A stretch of DNA of 64,000 bases from Mesorhizobium sp. (GCA_004020645.1 SAQL01000001.1:151176-215175), one strand, 5' to 3'; positions 48,109-59,311 are shown, numbered from the stretch's first letter. A program made the numbers and translations. Notes: generated from the letters alone by a model not told the origin.

Positions 48109-49267
48109 GAAACCGCTGAAGATCGCCATCGTCGCCGGCGAGGAATCCGGCGACCTGCTTGGCGCCGACATCATAGAGGCGCTGAAGCGCGCGAGCGGCC
48201 GCGAGGTCCGGCTCGTCGGCATCGGCGGCCGCCATTTGCAGGCGCTCAGCCTCTCTCCGCTCTTCGACAACGGCGAGATCGCGCTGATGGGCCTGAGCGC
48301 CATCCTGCGCGACCTGCCGCGCCTGATGCGGCGGATTAGCCAGACTGCCAATGCGGTCGCCGGTGAAAAGCCCGACTGTCTCATCACCATCGACAGCCCG
48401 GATTTTTCGCTGCGCGTGGCGAAAAAGGTGCGTGCCGCCGATCCGGCAATCCCGATCGTCCACTATGTCTGCCCGAGCGTCTGGGCGTGGCGGCCGGGCA
48501 GGGCGGTGGCGATGAAACCGTATGTCGATCATATCCTCTGCATCTTGCCCTTCGAGGTGAAGGAACTCGCCCGCCTCGGTGGTCCGCCCGGCACCTATGT
48601 CGGCCATCGCCTCACGCACGATCCGGGCGTGATCGGCGCTGCCAAGGCGCAAAGCCTGCCGCGCGACCTGTCCGACGATCGTGTGAAGACACTGCTCGTG
48701 CTGCCCGGCTCGCGTCGCGGCGAGGTGCGACGGCTGGTCGGCCCGTTCGGCAAGACGATTTCGATCCTGCGCGCACGCGGACACCGCTTGCGCCTGCTGT
48801 TGCCGACGGTGCCGCATGTCGCCGACCTGGTCAGGGCTTCGGTGGCAAGCTGGGACGAGAAGCCGGAAATCATCCTCGATCCCGAACGCAAATGGCAGGC
48901 CTTCGGCAAGGCCGATGCAGCGCTGATCTCATCGGGAACGGTGTCGCTGGAACTGGCGCTGTCAGGAGTGCCGATGATCTCCTGCTACCGGCTCGATCCG
49001 GTCATGCGGATAGCCCAGCGCCTGATCACCGTATGGAGCGCCACCTTGCCCAATCTCATCGCCGATCGCCCGATCGTGCCGGAAAGCTACAACGAATATG
49101 TGCGGCCGCACTATCTGGCGCGGCAGTTGGAGGCACTTTTTTCCGACACCCCCTATCGCGCATGGCAGAAGGACGGTTTTGCCGAGGTGGCCAGACGCAT
49201 GGCTGTCGACAGACCTTCGGGCGATATCGCTGCGGGGGTCGTGATGAGAATGGTGAATGGTAAATAG
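48098..49267 (+). CDS. lpxB: Lipid-A-disaccharide synthase
   Basis: A 389-residue GT-B glycosyltransferase forming the tetraacyl disaccharide of lipid A. Signatures include IAIVAGEESGDLLGADII, HYVCPSVWAWRPGRAV, LLVLPGSRRGEV and ALISSGTVSLELAL. It overlaps lpxI by 11 bp. The last codons (MVNGK, then TAG) are written by the GTGAATG heptamer repeat that follows, so its natural C-terminus has been replaced or extended by repeat DNA. Confidence 0.97.
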   Translation: MATEKPLKIAIVAGEESGDLLGADIIEALKRASGREVRLVGIGGRHLQALSLSPLFDNGEIALMGLSAILRDLPRLMRRISQTANAVAGEKPDCLITIDSPDFSLRVAKKVRAADPAIPIVHYVCPSVWAWRPGRAVAMKPYVDHILCILPFEVKELARLGGPPGTYVGHRLTHDPGVIGAAKAQSLPRDLSDDRVKTLLVLPGSRRGEVRRLVGPFGKTISILRARGHRLRLLLPTVPHVADLVRASVASWDEKPEIILDPERKWQAFGKADAALISSGTVSLELALSGVPMISCYRLDPVMRIAQRLITVWSATLPNLIADRPIVPESYNEYVRPHYLARQLEALFSDTPYRAWQKDGFAEVARRMAVDRPSGDIAAGVVMRMVNGK

Positions 49268-49354
49268 TGAATGGTGAATGGTGAATAGTCAGGCCATAGA
49301 CGCCTGTGCAGCGCGCTGTTACTTCCATTCACCATTCACCATTCACCATTCACC
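49250..49354. repeat. Large inverted repeat of GTGAATG / CATTCAC heptamers between lpxB and gltA
   Basis: The left arm (49250-49288) holds five or six copies of GTGAATG-like units, some altered to AATAGT. The right arm (49324-49354) holds four perfect CATTCAC units. The arms are complementary and separated by ~35 bp. The lpxB stop (49265-49267) lies in the left arm and the gltA stop (TGA, 49350-49352) in the right arm. It could act as a bidirectional terminator. Confidence 0.93.
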
Positions 49355-50678
49355 GCTTAGCAATCGGCACGTAGTCGCGTTCCGGCGCACCTGTATAGAG
49401 CTGGCGCGGGCGACCGATCTTCTGGTGCGGATCCTCGATCATCTCTTTCCATTGCGCGATCCAGCCGACGGTACGGGCGACCGCGAACAGCACGGTGAAC
49501 ATGGTGGTGGGGAAGCCCAGCGCCTTCAGCGTGATGCCGGAATAGAAATCGACGTTCGGATAAAGCTTCTTCTCGATGAAATAGGAGTCGGTCAGCGCGA
49601 TCTTTTCCAGTTCCATGGCGATGTCGAGCAGCGGGTCGTCCTTGATGCCGAGTTCGCCCAAGACCTCATGTGCGGTCTTCTGCATGATCTTGGCGCGCGG
49701 GTCGTAGTTCTTGTAGACGCGGTGGCCAAAGCCCATCAACCGGAACGGATCGTTCTTGTCCTTGGCGCGGGCGATGAATTCCGGGATGTGGTCGACATGG
49801 CCAATCTCGCCCAGCATGTTCAACGCCGCCTCGTTGGCGCCGCCATGGGCCGGTCCCCACAGGCAGGCGATGCCGGCGGCGATGCAGGCAAACGGGTTGG
49901 CGCCTGACGAGCCGGCGAGGCGGACGGTCGAGGTCGAGGCGTTCTGCTCGTGATCGGCATGCAGGATGAAGATGCGCTCCATCGCACGCGCCAGCACCGG
50001 GTTGATCTTGTATTCCTCGCACGGCACGGCAAAGCACATATGCAGGAAGTTGGCCGCGAAATTCAGCTCGTTCTTCGGGTAAATGAACGGCTGGCCGATG
50101 TGGTATTTGTAGGCCATCGCCGCGATCGTCGGCATTTTGGCGATCAGCCGCATCGACGCGACCATGCGCTGATACGGGTCCGAGATGTCGGTGGAATCGT
50201 GATAGAAGGCTGACAGAGCGCCGACCACGCCGCACATCACCGCCATCGGATGCGCGTCGCGGCGAAAGCCGGTGAAGAAGCGTGACATCTGCTCGTGCAC
50301 CATGGTGTGGCGCGTCACCCGGTAGTCGAAATCGTCCTTCTGCGCCTTGGTCGGCAATTCGCCGTAGAGCAAGAGATAGCAGACTTCGAGGAAGTCGCCG
50401 TGCTCGGCCAACTGGTCGATCGGATAGCCGCGATGCAAAAGGATGCCGGCATCGCCATCGATGAAAGTGATTTCCGACTCGCAGCTTGCCGTCGACGTGA
50501 AGCCGGGATCGTAGGTGAACGCCCCGGTGGTGCTGTAAAGCGAGCCGATGTCGATGACATCAGGTCCGACCGAGCCGCTTCGCACCTTGAGCTCGTGGGT
50601 TTTGCCGCCGAATTCAAGTTTAGCAGTCGACGCTTGGGTTTTGCCGCCAAATTCCATCTTTGTCGCAGCTTCGGACAT
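49350..50678 (-). CDS. gltA: Citrate synthase
   Basis: A 442-residue type II citrate synthase condensing oxaloacetate and acetyl-CoA. Catalytic regions are [48 protein letters not shown] and [19 protein letters not shown]. The start ATG at 50678 has AAGGAG 7 bases upstream. The N-terminus carries a duplicated octapeptide (KMEFGGKT at 7-14 and KLEFGGKT at 20-27), an apparent small internal duplication. The stop lies in the heptamer repeat. Confidence 0.97.
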   Translation of the reverse strand: MSEAATKMEFGGKTQASTAKLEFGGKTHELKVRSGSVGPDVIDIGSLYSTTGAFTYDPGFTSTASCESEITFIDGDAGILLHRGYPIDQLAEHGDFLEVCYLLLYGELPTKAQKDDFDYRVTRHTMVHEQMSRFFTGFRRDAHPMAVMCGVVGALSAFYHDSTDISDPYQRMVASMRLIAKMPTIAAMAYKYHIGQPFIYPKNELNFAANFLHMCFAVPCEEYKINPVLARAMERIFILHADHEQNASTSTVRLAGSSGANPFACIAAGIACLWGPAHGGANEAALNMLGEIGHVDHIPEFIARAKDKNDPFRLMGFGHRVYKNYDPRAKIMQKTAHEVLGELGIKDDPLLDIAMELEKIALTDSYFIEKKLYPNVDFYSGITLKALGFPTTMFTVLFAVARTVGWIAQWKEMIEDPHQKIGRPRQLYTGAPERDYVPIAKR

Positions 50679-50859
50679 TGCAAACTCCTTTTGGTTTTCT
50701 CGTGCCGGCAAAGGCGAAATATCTGCAACGCAACACGTCGAAAGCATCGGAGTTCGCGCGTTTGCGCCCGAAATTGGATTTGCGTGCCAATTTGGGCCAA
50801 GGCCTAATGTTGCACTGCGAAACCCACCTTTCAATGCCAATCTTCTTGGGCCAGTTTTG

Positions 50860-52284
50860 CTAATCGATTTGATCCGCGACGCGCGCCAGGCTTTCCTCGC
50901 GGCCAAGCACGGCAAGCACGTCGAACACGCCGGGCGAGGTGCTTTTGCCGGTGAGCGCGGCGCGCAAAGGTTGGGCCACAGCGCCGAGCTTATGGCCGCC
51001 GGCCAGCGCAAATTCCCGGATCGCTACTTCCGCCGCCTCGGCCGTCCAGTCGCCCGAAATCGCCTTCAACGCCGCGTGAGCGCCCCGCAGGATCTCGCGC
51101 GCTTCACCGCCGAGCAATGCAGCCGCCTTCTCGTCGATCGGCAGCGGCCGCTCGGCAAACAGGAAGGCGGCACCGTCGGCCAGCTCGACCAGTGTCTTGG
51201 CGCGCTCCTTTAAGCCTGGCAGCGCGGCGAGCAACTGTGCCTTGCGCGTGCCGTCGAGGCGCGCTGCGATCGCCGGGCCGCCTTCGAGATAGGGCAAGGT
51301 GTTGATGAAGATATTGAGCAATTCGGCGTCGTTCATGCGGCGCATATGCACGCCGTTCAGCGCCTCGAGCTTGGCGAAGTCGAAGCGGGCGGCCCCCTTG
51401 TTGACGTCGCCGATGTCGAACCAGGCAATCATGTCGGCGATCGACATGACCTCGTCGTCGCCGTGGCTCCAGCCGAGCCGCGCCAGGTAGTTGAGCAGTG
51501 CCTGGGCCAGGTACCCCATGGCACGATAGGCTTCGACGCCGAGGGCGCCGTGCCGCTTCGACAGCTTGGCGCCGTCGGCGCCATGGATCAGTGGGATATG
51601 CGACATCGACGGCACGTCCCAGCCCATGGCTTGATAGATCACCATCTGGCGGGCGGCATTGGTCAGATGATCGTCGCCGCGGATGATGTGGGTGATGCCC
51701 ATGTCGTGGTCGTCGACGACGACGGCATGCATATAGGTCGGATTGCCGTCCGAGCGCAGGATGATGAAATCATCGAGATCCTTGTTGGGGAAGCGGACTT
51801 CGCCCTGCACGAGATCATGCACCACCGTCTCGCCGTCGGCCGGCGCCTTGATTCGGATCGCGCCCTTGGCGCCGGCCGGCGCCTCCGACGGATCGCGGTC
51901 GCGCCAGCGGCCGTCATAGCGGGGAGGCAAGCCCTTGGCCCGCGCGCTCTCGCGCATCGCTTCCAGCTCTGCCGGCGTCGCATAGCAGTAATAGGCCTTG
52001 CCCATGCGCACCAACTCCTCGGCGACCGCGCGGTGGCGCGGCGCGCGCTCGAACTGCGATACCGGCTCGCCGTCCCAAGTGAGGCCGAGCCAGGAGAGCC
52101 CGTCTAGGATGGCGGCGGTTGCCGCATCGGTCGAACGCTCACGATCGGTGTCCTCGATGCGCAGCAGCATCGTGCCGCCGGTGTGTTTCGCATACAGCCA
52201 GTTGAACAGCGCCGTGCGCGCCCCGCCAATATGCAGGAAGCCGGTGGGCGAGGGGGCAAAACGGGTAACGACCTTGTCGGACAT
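50860..52284 (-). CDS. gltX: Glutamate-tRNA ligase
   Basis: A 474-residue class I aminoacyl-tRNA synthetase. The HIGH-like motif is [14 protein letters not shown] (residues 11-24) and the KMSKS-like motif is [11 protein letters not shown]. It probably charges both tRNA(Glu) and tRNA(Gln), the latter corrected by GatCAB, whose C and A subunits are in this window; this is inferred. The start ATG at 52284 was chosen because it directly precedes the fold ([13 protein letters not shown]). Confidence 0.97.
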   Translation of the reverse strand: MSDKVVTRFAPSPTGFLHIGGARTALFNWLYAKHTGGTMLLRIEDTDRERSTDAATAAILDGLSWLGLTWDGEPVSQFERAPRHRAVAEELVRMGKAYYCYATPAELEAMRESARAKGLPPRYDGRWRDRDPSEAPAGAKGAIRIKAPADGETVVHDLVQGEVRFPNKDLDDFIILRSDGNPTYMHAVVVDDHDMGITHIIRGDDHLTNAARQMVIYQAMGWDVPSMSHIPLIHGADGAKLSKRHGALGVEAYRAMGYLAQALLNYLARLGWSHGDDEVMSIADMIAWFDIGDVNKGAARFDFAKLEALNGVHMRRMNDAELLNIFINTLPYLEGGPAIAARLDGTRKAQLLAALPGLKERAKTLVELADGAAFLFAERPLPIDEKAAALLGGEAREILRGAHAALKAISGDWTAEAAEVAIREFALAGGHKLGAVAQPLRAALTGKSTSPGVFDVLAVLGREESLARVADQID

Positions 52285-52386
52285 GGAACTCTCAGGCAAG
52301 CGCAGGAAACGGAAGTGATTGCGCGGACTTTCGCGCGTCGCGCGTTCATGTAGCATAGGAGGTCAAGGGCGCAAGGGGCAGACCCG

Positions 52387-54840
52387 ATGGCTGGACCAGG
52401 CCGCGGCGCGGACAAGAGCGAGGGCGCGACCACAAGCGTCAGCGAACGATCGCTGTTTGCCGACGTTCCCCACGCCGAGCCGCTACCGGTTTCGCTACCT
52501 GCGTCGCAGCCGGGCATTCAGCCTCTTTCGCCGGACCGCGCCGCGCCAACACCGGCTCCAACACCCGGGCCTGTCATTCGTTTCCGCCGACAGCTCAGTC
52601 AACTCTCACCATCCGGTATCCGCAACAGCGTGGCCTCGGCAGCCGGCTTGGAACTAGACCGCGGCGTCGCCTTCCTGCTGGTGCCGGTTTTTCTGGCATG
52701 CGGGGTGATCCTCTATTTTTCGCTTGCCGTCGAACCGGACTTTCCGCAGCCCATTGCCGTCGTGGTCCTCACGGGATTGTTTGCGGCGGTGACGCGCTCA
52801 TGGCACAAAACGCATTTGTGCTTGATGGCAGCGTTGCTGTGCGCACTCGGGGTACTCGCCGCCAAGCTTGAAACCTGGCGCGTCGGAACGCAGATGCTCG
52901 GTTCGGAAATCCAGACCCAGCTCACCGGCCGTGTCGTTAGGCTCGATCAGATGGCGAACGGCCGGATCAGGCTGACCATCGACGTGATGTCGACCGCCCG
53001 GCCGACACTGCGTTATGCGCCGGAACGTGTCAGGGTTTCGGCACGCAAAATTCCCGCTGAGATGACCTCAGGCTCGGTGGCAACCGGCTATGTGAGGCTT
53101 CTGCCTCCGACTGGCCCGGTTAGGCCGGACAGTTATGACTTCTCCTTCGACAGCTATTTCGCCGGTATCGGTGCCAGTGGCTTTTTCCTCGGCAATCCGA
53201 AGATCGTCGCTTCCGAAGATGCACCGTTCGCCGCGCGCCTTTCTTCTTCGATCGAAAAGGCGCGCGAAACCATCGCCGATCATATCAGGGACAGCATCGG
53301 TGGCGCCGAGGGGGAGATTGCCGCCGCGCTGATCGTCGGCGTGCGTGCCGGCATTCCCGAAGAGATAAACGAATCGATGCGGCGCACCGGCATCTATCAC
53401 ATCATCTCCATTTCCGGCCTTCACATGGCGCTTGTCGCCGGCACCATCATGGGATTGCTGCGCGGCGTCTTTGCTCTGTTTCCCGATTTTTCGTCGCGCC
53501 GGCCGGTCAAAAAATATGCGGCTGCTGCCGCACTCCTTTCCATCACTGCCTATCTGATCTTTTCCGGTATCGTGGTCGCGGCTGAACGCAGCTTCATCAT
53601 GCTGGCGGTAATGCTTGTCGCCGTGCTGTTCGATCGGGCGGCACTCACCATGCGCAATCTGACGATTTCAGCCATCGCCGTCATCGTCGTGTCGCCGCAC
53701 GAGGTGGTCGGCCCAAGCTTCCAGATGTCCTTCGCCGCGACCGCTGCTCTCGTGGGCGCCTATGCCGGCTGGTCCGACTATCGTGCCGACAAGGCCACGG
53801 CGCCGCCACAGCGACGGTCAACGATCGCTTTCGTCTCGCGAAAACTAGCCGCTGGGACAGGTACCATCGCAATGACCTCCATCATTGCCGGCAGCGCCAC
53901 CGCGCTCTTCGCCATCTGGCACTTCCAGCGCGTCTCGCCGCTCAGTCTGTTCGCCAATCTGGCCGTCATGCCGATCGTCACGGTCGTCATGTTCCTGGCC
54001 GTCGTCAGCGCCTTGGCAATGCCGTTCGGCTTGGACGGCCCTTTCCTATACATGATGGGCAAGGGGCTGACGGCCATGATTGCAATATCGGGATGGATCT
54101 CCGAGCGGTCGCCGGTCGATGCAGTCGGGCTGATCTCGTTGCAATCGGTTCTGCTGGTGACGGTCGCCCTAATCATCGCCACGATGGCGACGACATGGTT
54201 GCGGCTTGCGGCACTTCCCTTTGCGCTCGCCGGCCTGCTGACGATTTCCGAGACGCGCACCCCCGACGTGCTGATTTCGGAAGATGCGCATCTGGTGGCG
54301 CTGCCGATCGGCGGCGGCGAACTTGCCGTCAACCGGGTGCGTTCGAACGAATTCACCACCGACAACTGGAAACATGCGCTGGTTTCAGCGACCATTGTCG
54401 AGCCGGAGACATTCGAAAAAGGAGACGTGCGGTTCGACATCGCCGACCCGGCCGACCTGCCGCCCGGAGCGCCCTTCTACTGCACTGCCGGCCTGTGCCT
54501 CGCTCGACACCCGTCCGGCGCGATCATCGCACTCGCCGACGACCGCAAAACCGCACGGCCAGCCTGTACCTTTGCGGATTTGATCGTCATCGACGATGCC
54601 ACAGCCTATTACAATCCCTGCCGCAATCCGCTGGTTCTCGTCATCACCAAACGGCAGCTCGCTCGCATGGGCAGTGCCGCCGTCTTCTTCGATCCATCGG
54701 CGACGACGCGCGCAGAAATCCGTTTTGCCGTCAGACAGCCCTATAGGCCTTGGCATGAGCAGCGGAGATTTTCGCGCGAGGCAAGGGGTCTGCCGCCGTA
54801 CCGCAGGGCCGAGAAACCCAAAAAGCCTGCCGTTCAGTAA
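52387..54840 (+). CDS. comEC: ComEC/Rec2 family competence membrane protein
   Basis: An 817-residue polytopic membrane protein that would move single-stranded DNA across the inner membrane. A long Pro-rich cytoplasmic N-terminus (~95 residues) precedes two helices, an OB-like DUF4131 region and the Competence domain, with [19 protein letters not shown] and [16 protein letters not shown]. The C-terminal part (from ~residue 620) lacks the metallo-beta-lactamase HxHxDH motif of Bacillus ComEC, as is common in alphaproteobacteria. The end overlaps convergent lexA by 7 bp. Confidence 0.93.
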   Translation: MAGPGRGADKSEGATTSVSERSLFADVPHAEPLPVSLPASQPGIQPLSPDRAAPTPAPTPGPVIRFRRQLSQLSPSGIRNSVASAAGLELDRGVAFLLVPVFLACGVILYFSLAVEPDFPQPIAVVVLTGLFAAVTRSWHKTHLCLMAALLCALGVLAAKLETWRVGTQMLGSEIQTQLTGRVVRLDQMANGRIRLTIDVMSTARPTLRYAPERVRVSARKIPAEMTSGSVATGYVRLLPPTGPVRPDSYDFSFDSYFAGIGASGFFLGNPKIVASEDAPFAARLSSSIEKARETIADHIRDSIGGAEGEIAAALIVGVRAGIPEEINESMRRTGIYHIISISGLHMALVAGTIMGLLRGVFALFPDFSSRRPVKKYAAAAALLSITAYLIFSGIVVAAERSFIMLAVMLVAVLFDRAALTMRNLTISAIAVIVVSPHEVVGPSFQMSFAATAALVGAYAGWSDYRADKATAPPQRRSTIAFVSRKLAAGTGTIAMTSIIAGSATALFAIWHFQRVSPLSLFANLAVMPIVTVVMFLAVVSALAMPFGLDGPFLYMMGKGLTAMIAISGWISERSPVDAVGLISLQSVLLVTVALIIATMATTWLRLAALPFALAGLLTISETRTPDVLISEDAHLVALPIGGGELAVNRVRSNEFTTDNWKHALVSATIVEPETFEKGDVRFDIADPADLPPGAPFYCTAGLCLARHPSGAIIALADDRKTARPACTFADLIVIDDATAYYNPCRNPLVLVITKRQLARMGSAAVFFDPSATTRAEIRFAVRQPYRPWHEQRRFSREARGLPPYRRAEKPKKPAVQ

Positions 54841-55571
54841 CGCCGGATCAGTCCGACGAGCTTGCCTTGCACCTTGACCCGGTCCGGCCCGAAGATGCGC
54901 GTCTCATAGGCCGGATTGGCGGCTTCCAGTGCGATCGAGGCACCTTTGCGGCGGAACCGCTTCAGCGTCGCTTCCTCGTCGTCGACCAAGGCGACGATGA
55001 TCTCGCCAGGCTGGGCGGTGTCGGCGTTGCGGATGATGACCGTGTCGCCGTCGAAAATGCCGGCCTCGATCATCGAATCACCCTTGACCTCCAGCGCGTA
55101 GTGCGTGCCGCCGGTGATCATGTCCGGTGGTACCGAGATCGAATGCGTCTGGTGCTGGATGGCGTCGATCGGCACACCGGCAGCGATGCGGCCCATCACC
55201 GGTATGGAGATGGTGGCAACGACGTCGTCGTCATTGCCGGCCGCGGGCATGCGCGAAGGCGCCGGCTTGATCTGTCGTCCGAGGCTGCCCTGCCCAAGGC
55301 TGCCCTGAATGACGCTCGGCGAGAATTTGCGCGCCGCATTGAGGCCGGGCGCGATCGAATCGGGCAGGCGTAGCACCTCCAGCGCGCGGGCGCGGTTGGG
55401 CAGGCGGCGAATGAAACCGCGCTCCTCCAGTGCAGTGATCAGCCGATGGATCCCCGACTTCGAGGCGAGGTCGAGCGCTTCCTTCATCTCGTCGAACGAG
55501 GGCGGAATGCCGCTTTCCTTCAGCCGCTCGTGGATGAACATCAGCAGTTCATGTTGTTTGCGTGTCAGCAT
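54834..55571 (-). CDS. lexA: SOS repressor LexA
   Basis: A 245-residue repressor. The N-terminal winged-helix domain ([17 protein letters not shown], then [20 protein letters not shown]) is followed by a longer linker than in E. coli and a self-cleaving S24 peptidase domain with Ser166 ([10 protein letters not shown]) and Lys204 (EATLKRF). The expected cleavage bond is Ala131-Gly132 (GRIAAGVP). The linker has a small duplication, [10 protein letters not shown]. The ATG at 55571 fits family starts. A direct-repeat LexA box 50 bp upstream suggests autoregulation. Confidence 0.97.
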   Translation of the reverse strand: MLTRKQHELLMFIHERLKESGIPPSFDEMKEALDLASKSGIHRLITALEERGFIRRLPNRARALEVLRLPDSIAPGLNAARKFSPSVIQGSLGQGSLGRQIKPAPSRMPAAGNDDDVVATISIPVMGRIAAGVPIDAIQHQTHSISVPPDMITGGTHYALEVKGDSMIEAGIFDGDTVIIRNADTAQPGEIIVALVDDEEATLKRFRRKGASIALEAANPAYETRIFGPDRVKVQGKLVGLIRRY

Positions 55572-55620
55572 CGCGACCCCCAACAGAATCAGAAAAACAA
55601 ACCCAGAACAAACACTATCT

Positions 55621-55635
55621 GTTCCAGTTGTGTTC
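55621..55635. promoter_or_regulatory. Alphaproteobacterial LexA (SOS) box upstream of lexA
   Basis: GTTC-CAGTTGT-GTTC is an exact GTTC-N7-GTTC direct repeat, the LexA box of alphaproteobacteria. It lies 50 bp upstream of the lexA start codon on the complementary strand, so it should mediate autorepression. Confidence 0.85.
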
Positions 55636-55675
55636 CGCAACCGTTTAAAATTTAATGAATGTGTTGACGTTTTGT

Positions 55676-56881
55676 TCAGCGTAGCATCAGCACGCTGCAC
55701 GCGGCGCCCGTCACGGCTGGGGGAGCGAACGGCTCGCGCACGATCAGCCCGTTGGCGTCGGCCAGCATTTTGAGCATCGAGGAATCCTGGATGCCGAACG
55801 GGGTCGCCAGCAGCGTGCCGGCTTCTTCGCTCACCACGGCGCGTACATAGTCCTGCCTGAGATCGTTGGCCGGCATGGCGGCGCCGAGCCGCGCCTGACG
55901 CATGTCCTGCCGGAAGGCGCGGCCGCCGAGCCGCGCAAGCAGCGGCTTCAGGAAGAGCTGTGTGCAGACTAGGCTCGCCACCGGATTGCCGGGCAGGCCG
56001 ATGCAGCGGATGTCGCCCAGCCGCCCGAACATCAGCGGCTTGCCGGGCCGCATGGCGATTTTCCAGAAATCGAGCGTCATGCCTTCACCGGTCAGCACGT
56101 CATGGACCAGGTCATGGTCGCCGACCGAGGCCCCGCCCAGCGTGACGATGACGTCGGCGCCTGCGTCGACCGCTTGTTTCACGAGCGTGGCGATCGCCTC
56201 CTTGCGGTCGGGGGCGATGCCGAGATCGAGCGCGCTGGCGTCGACCGAGCGGGCCGCGGCGGCGACGCCATAGGCATTGGACGAGATGATCTGGTCGGGG
56301 CCAAGGTCGCTGCCTGGCGGCAGCAATTCGTCGCCGGTGGCGATGATGGCGACCAGCGGCCGTTTCACCACGCTGACCTGCGGGTGGTTGGCCGACGCCG
56401 CCAGCGACAATGCCGCCGGATCAAGCGGGCGGCCTTTCTCCAGCAGGACGTCGCCCTTCGAGAAATCGAGCCCGAGGCGGCGGATGTTGCGGCCTTCAAC
56501 CGTCGACGCGGTCACTTCGATGCTGCCGCCGCCGAGGTCGCGGACATTCTCCTGGATGACGATGGTGTCGGCGCCTGCAGGAAGCGGCGCGCCGGTGAAG
56601 ATGCGCACGGCCTGCGCCGGGCCGACTGTTCCGGCAAAGCCGCGTCCGGCCGGCGCCATGCCGATCACCGAAAGTCTTGCCGGCACACACGTGACATCCT
56701 CGGCCCTTACGGCATAGCCGTCCATGGCGGACGCGTTGAACGGCGGCTGGGTGCGGAGCGCCAGAAGCGGCTCCGCCAGCACGCGGTCGGCGGCGTCCGT
56801 CAGGGCGACGCTTTCAGCCTGCAAGGGCGCTGCATCCTCAAGCAGGCGCTCGAGCGCCTCGGCGACCGGAAGCAGTGCCAT
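55676..56881 (-). CDS. moeA: Molybdopterin molybdenumtransferase MoeA
   Basis: A 401-residue enzyme inserting molybdate into adenylylated molybdopterin. Segments [54 protein letters not shown] and [17 protein letters not shown] are intact. It shares one base with the moaC stop and is translationally coupled to it. lexA lies downstream on the same strand, ~100 bp away with its own SOS box. Confidence 0.96.
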   Translation of the reverse strand: MALLPVAEALERLLEDAAPLQAESVALTDAADRVLAEPLLALRTQPPFNASAMDGYAVRAEDVTCVPARLSVIGMAPAGRGFAGTVGPAQAVRIFTGAPLPAGADTIVIQENVRDLGGGSIEVTASTVEGRNIRRLGLDFSKGDVLLEKGRPLDPAALSLAASANHPQVSVVKRPLVAIIATGDELLPPGSDLGPDQIISSNAYGVAAAARSVDASALDLGIAPDRKEAIATLVKQAVDAGADVIVTLGGASVGDHDLVHDVLTGEGMTLDFWKIAMRPGKPLMFGRLGDIRCIGLPGNPVASLVCTQLFLKPLLARLGGRAFRQDMRQARLGAAMPANDLRQDYVRAVVSEEAGTLLATPFGIQDSSMLKMLADANGLIVREPFAPPAVTGAACSVLMLR

Positions 56882-57378
56882 TATTGGCCTGCCCCCTTGG
56901 CGTCCGCCTTGTAGTCGCCGGATTTGCCGCCGGTCTTTTCCACCAGCCTTATGCCCGAGATCACCATGGCGCGGTCGACCGCCTTGGCCATGTCATAGAT
57001 GGTCAGGCAGGCGACCGAGACGGCGGTCAGCGCTTCCATCTCGACGCCGGTCTTGCCGGTGACGCGGGCCAGCGCCGTGACCTTCAGGCCGGCCAGCGTC
57101 GCGTCCGGTTCGATGTCGACGGTTACCTTGGTCAACAGCAGCGGGTGGCACAGCGGGATCAGCTCATGCGTCCTCTTGGCCGCCATGATGCCGGCGATGC
57201 GCGCCGTGCCCAGCACGTCGCCCTTCTTGGCATCGCCGTCGAGAATCATCTTCAGCGTTTCGGGCCGCATCGAGACAAGACCTTCGGCGATTGCCGTGCG
57301 CGTCGTCTCCGCCTTGTCGCCGACATCGACCATATTGGCTTCGCCTTTCGCGCCAAGATGGGTGAGGGCGGCCGTCAT
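56881..57378 (-). CDS. moaC: Cyclic pyranopterin monophosphate synthase MoaC
   Basis: A 165-residue enzyme of molybdenum cofactor synthesis acting after MoaA. Signatures include [53 protein letters not shown] and [19 protein letters not shown]. The first ~15 residues match the family start. It overlaps moeA by one base. A family A repeat separates it from trpC, so the moa-moe pair may or may not be cotranscribed with the trp genes. Confidence 0.97.
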   Translation of the reverse strand: MTAALTHLGAKGEANMVDVGDKAETTRTAIAEGLVSMRPETLKMILDGDAKKGDVLGTARIAGIMAAKRTHELIPLCHPLLLTKVTVDIEPDATLAGLKVTALARVTGKTGVEMEALTAVSVACLTIYDMAKAVDRAMVISGIRLVEKTGGKSGDYKADAKGAGQ

Positions 57379-57392
57379 CGTCAGGTCACCTT

Positions 57393-57493
57393 AGAGCGAC
57401 GTGCGTCCGTCTGGACGCGCGAAGCACGCTCTAACACTTTGAATCTATGCATCGCGCTCTCCGAAAATCGATTCCGATTTTCGGGCCGATGCA
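57393..57493 (+). repeat. Family A palindromic repeat, copy A3, overlapping the trpC 3' end
   Basis: AGAGCG (57393-57398) pairs with CGCTCT (57427-57432), enclosing GCGTCC/GGACGC. TGCATCG (57448-57454) pairs with CGATGCA (57487-57493), enclosing CCGAAAATCG (57461-57470) and CGATTTTCGG (57475-57484). The second hairpin is the coding sequence of the last ~15 residues of TrpC. Confidence 0.95.
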
Positions 57494-58296
57494 ATGGCGG
57501 GCGCCTTGCCCGTCAAAAGCAGGCGCGTCGCAGTGGCCACGTCCTGTTGCCGCATCAGGCTCTCGCCGACGAGGAACGTACCGATGTCGCTCCGTTGCAG
57601 CCTGCGGCAGTCTTCGTGCGAGAAAATACCGCTCTCGCTGACCAGCAGGCGGTCTGCCGGAATCATCGTCGCGAGCCGCTCCGAGGTCTCGATGCTGGTT
57701 TCGAACGTCCGGAGATTGCGGTTGTTGATGCCGATCAGCCGCGATGACAGTTTCAGCGCGCGTTCCGTCTCGGCCTCGTCATGCACTTCGACCAGCGCGT
57801 CCATGCCGAGTTCGAACGCCGTCGTTTCGAGTTCGCTGGCCACGCCGTCATCGACGCTTGCCATGATGATCAGGATGGCGTCAGCGCCCCACGCGCGGGC
57901 TTCGAATACCTGATAAGGCTCGAACAGAAAATCCTTGCGCAAGGCGGGCAATGTCACGGCGTTGCGCGCATCGGTGAGAAATTCAGGCGCACCCTGGAAG
58001 GACGGCGCGTCGGTCAGCACCGAAAGGCAGGCGGCGCCACCTTTCGCATAGGCCCTGGCCAGTGCCGGCGGATCGAAATCGGCGCGGATCAGGCCCTTGG
58101 ACGGGCTCGCCTTCTTGATCTCGGCGATCAGCGCGAAGCTGCCGGATTTGCGCCTGGCTTCAAGAGCCGAGAGAAAGCCGCGCGCTGCGTCGGTGTCCTT
58201 CGCCCGCGCCTTGATCTCGGCAAGCGGCACGCGCGCCTTTGCCGCGGCGATCTCGTCGCGCTTGTAGGCTTCGATCTTGCGCAGGATATCAGACAC
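57445..58296 (-). CDS. trpC: Indole-3-glycerol phosphate synthase
   Basis: A 283-residue TIM-barrel enzyme of tryptophan synthesis. Conserved segments are [66 protein letters not shown] and [11 protein letters not shown]. The start is a GTG at 58296, 4 bp after trpD. The C-terminus [15 protein letters not shown] is encoded by the family A repeat and is not typical of the family, a clear case of repeat-derived coding sequence. Confidence 0.96.
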   Translation of the reverse strand: MSDILRKIEAYKRDEIAAAKARVPLAEIKARAKDTDAARGFLSALEARRKSGSFALIAEIKKASPSKGLIRADFDPPALARAYAKGGAACLSVLTDAPSFQGAPEFLTDARNAVTLPALRKDFLFEPYQVFEARAWGADAILIIMASVDDGVASELETTAFELGMDALVEVHDEAETERALKLSSRLIGINNRNLRTFETSIETSERLATMIPADRLLVSESGIFSHEDCRRLQRSDIGTFLVGESLMRQQDVATATRLLLTGKAPAIASARKSESIFGERDA

Positions 58297-58300
58297 GGCT

Positions 58301-59311
58301 CTATCCGTTCGAAATCTCGACCAGCCGGTCGAGCACTTTCAGCGCCCGGCCGCTGTCGATGGCTTGCGCCGCCGTCGCCATGCCGTCGGCAAGCGTCGTC
58401 GCCTTGCCCGCCACCACCAGTCCGGCGCCGGCGTTCATCAGCACCGTATCACGAAAGGCGCCGGCAGCGCCGCCCAGCATGTCGCGCAGCGCCTGGGCGT
58501 TGTAGGCGGCATCGCCGCCGCGCAACTCGTCCTTGGTGTGCCGCTTCAGCCCGACCGCTTCCGGTGTCAGTGTAAAGGTTCGGATCTCGCCGCCGACCAG
58601 TTCGGCCACTTGGGTTTCGCCGGTGGTGGTGATCTCGTCATAGCCGTCGCCATGGGCGACCCAGGCGTGGTCCGCGCCCAGTGCCTTCAGCGTCTCGGCC
58701 ACCGGCATGATCCATTCCGGCAAGAAGACGCCGACCATCTGCCTGACGACACCAGCCGGATTGGAGAGCGGGCCAAGCAGGTTGAAGATGGTGCGGGTGC
58801 CGAGCTCGACGCGGATCGGGCCGACATGCTTCATCGCCGGATGATGCGCCGGCGCGAACATGAAGCCGACGCCTGCATCGTGGATGCAGTGGCCGATCGT
58901 TTCCGGCGGGATATCGATCTTGACGCCGAGCGCGGTCAGCACGTCGGCGGCGCCGGTCTGCGAGGACAGTCCGCGATTGCCGTGCTTGGCCACCGGCACG
59001 CCGCAGGCGGCGATGACGAAGGCGGATGCGGTCGAGATGTTGACGCTGTGCGAATTGTCGCCGCCGGTGCCGACGATGTCGATCGCGCCAGCGGGCGCGT
59101 CGACGCGCAGCATCTTGGCGCGCATGGTGGCGACGGCGCCGGAAATCTCGCTCACCGTCTCGCCGCGCACGCGCAGCGCCATCAGGAAGCCGCCGATCTG
59201 GCCGGGCGTAGCGTCGCCCGACATTATGATGTCGAAGGCCTCGCGCGCCTCCTCGAAGGAAAGGGAGTTGCCGGCGGCGACCTTGGCAATATGGGTCTTG
59301 AGCGCGCTCAT
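58301..59311 (-). CDS. trpD: Anthranilate phosphoribosyltransferase
   Basis: A 336-residue enzyme joining anthranilate and PRPP. Signatures are [19 protein letters not shown] (PRPP loop), [17 protein letters not shown] and [16 protein letters not shown], followed by [10 protein letters not shown]. It overlaps the stop of the PpiD-like gene by 4 bp (ATGA) and trpC follows by 4 bp, so ppiD, trpD and trpC are one transcription unit. trpE/trpG, expected upstream, is not here. Confidence 0.97.
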   Translation of the reverse strand: MSALKTHIAKVAAGNSLSFEEAREAFDIIMSGDATPGQIGGFLMALRVRGETVSEISGAVATMRAKMLRVDAPAGAIDIVGTGGDNSHSVNISTASAFVIAACGVPVAKHGNRGLSSQTGAADVLTALGVKIDIPPETIGHCIHDAGVGFMFAPAHHPAMKHVGPIRVELGTRTIFNLLGPLSNPAGVVRQMVGVFLPEWIMPVAETLKALGADHAWVAHGDGYDEITTTGETQVAELVGGEIRTFTLTPEAVGLKRHTKDELRGGDAAYNAQALRDMLGGAAGAFRDTVLMNAGAGLVVAGKATTLADGMATAAQAIDSGRALKVLDRLVEISNG

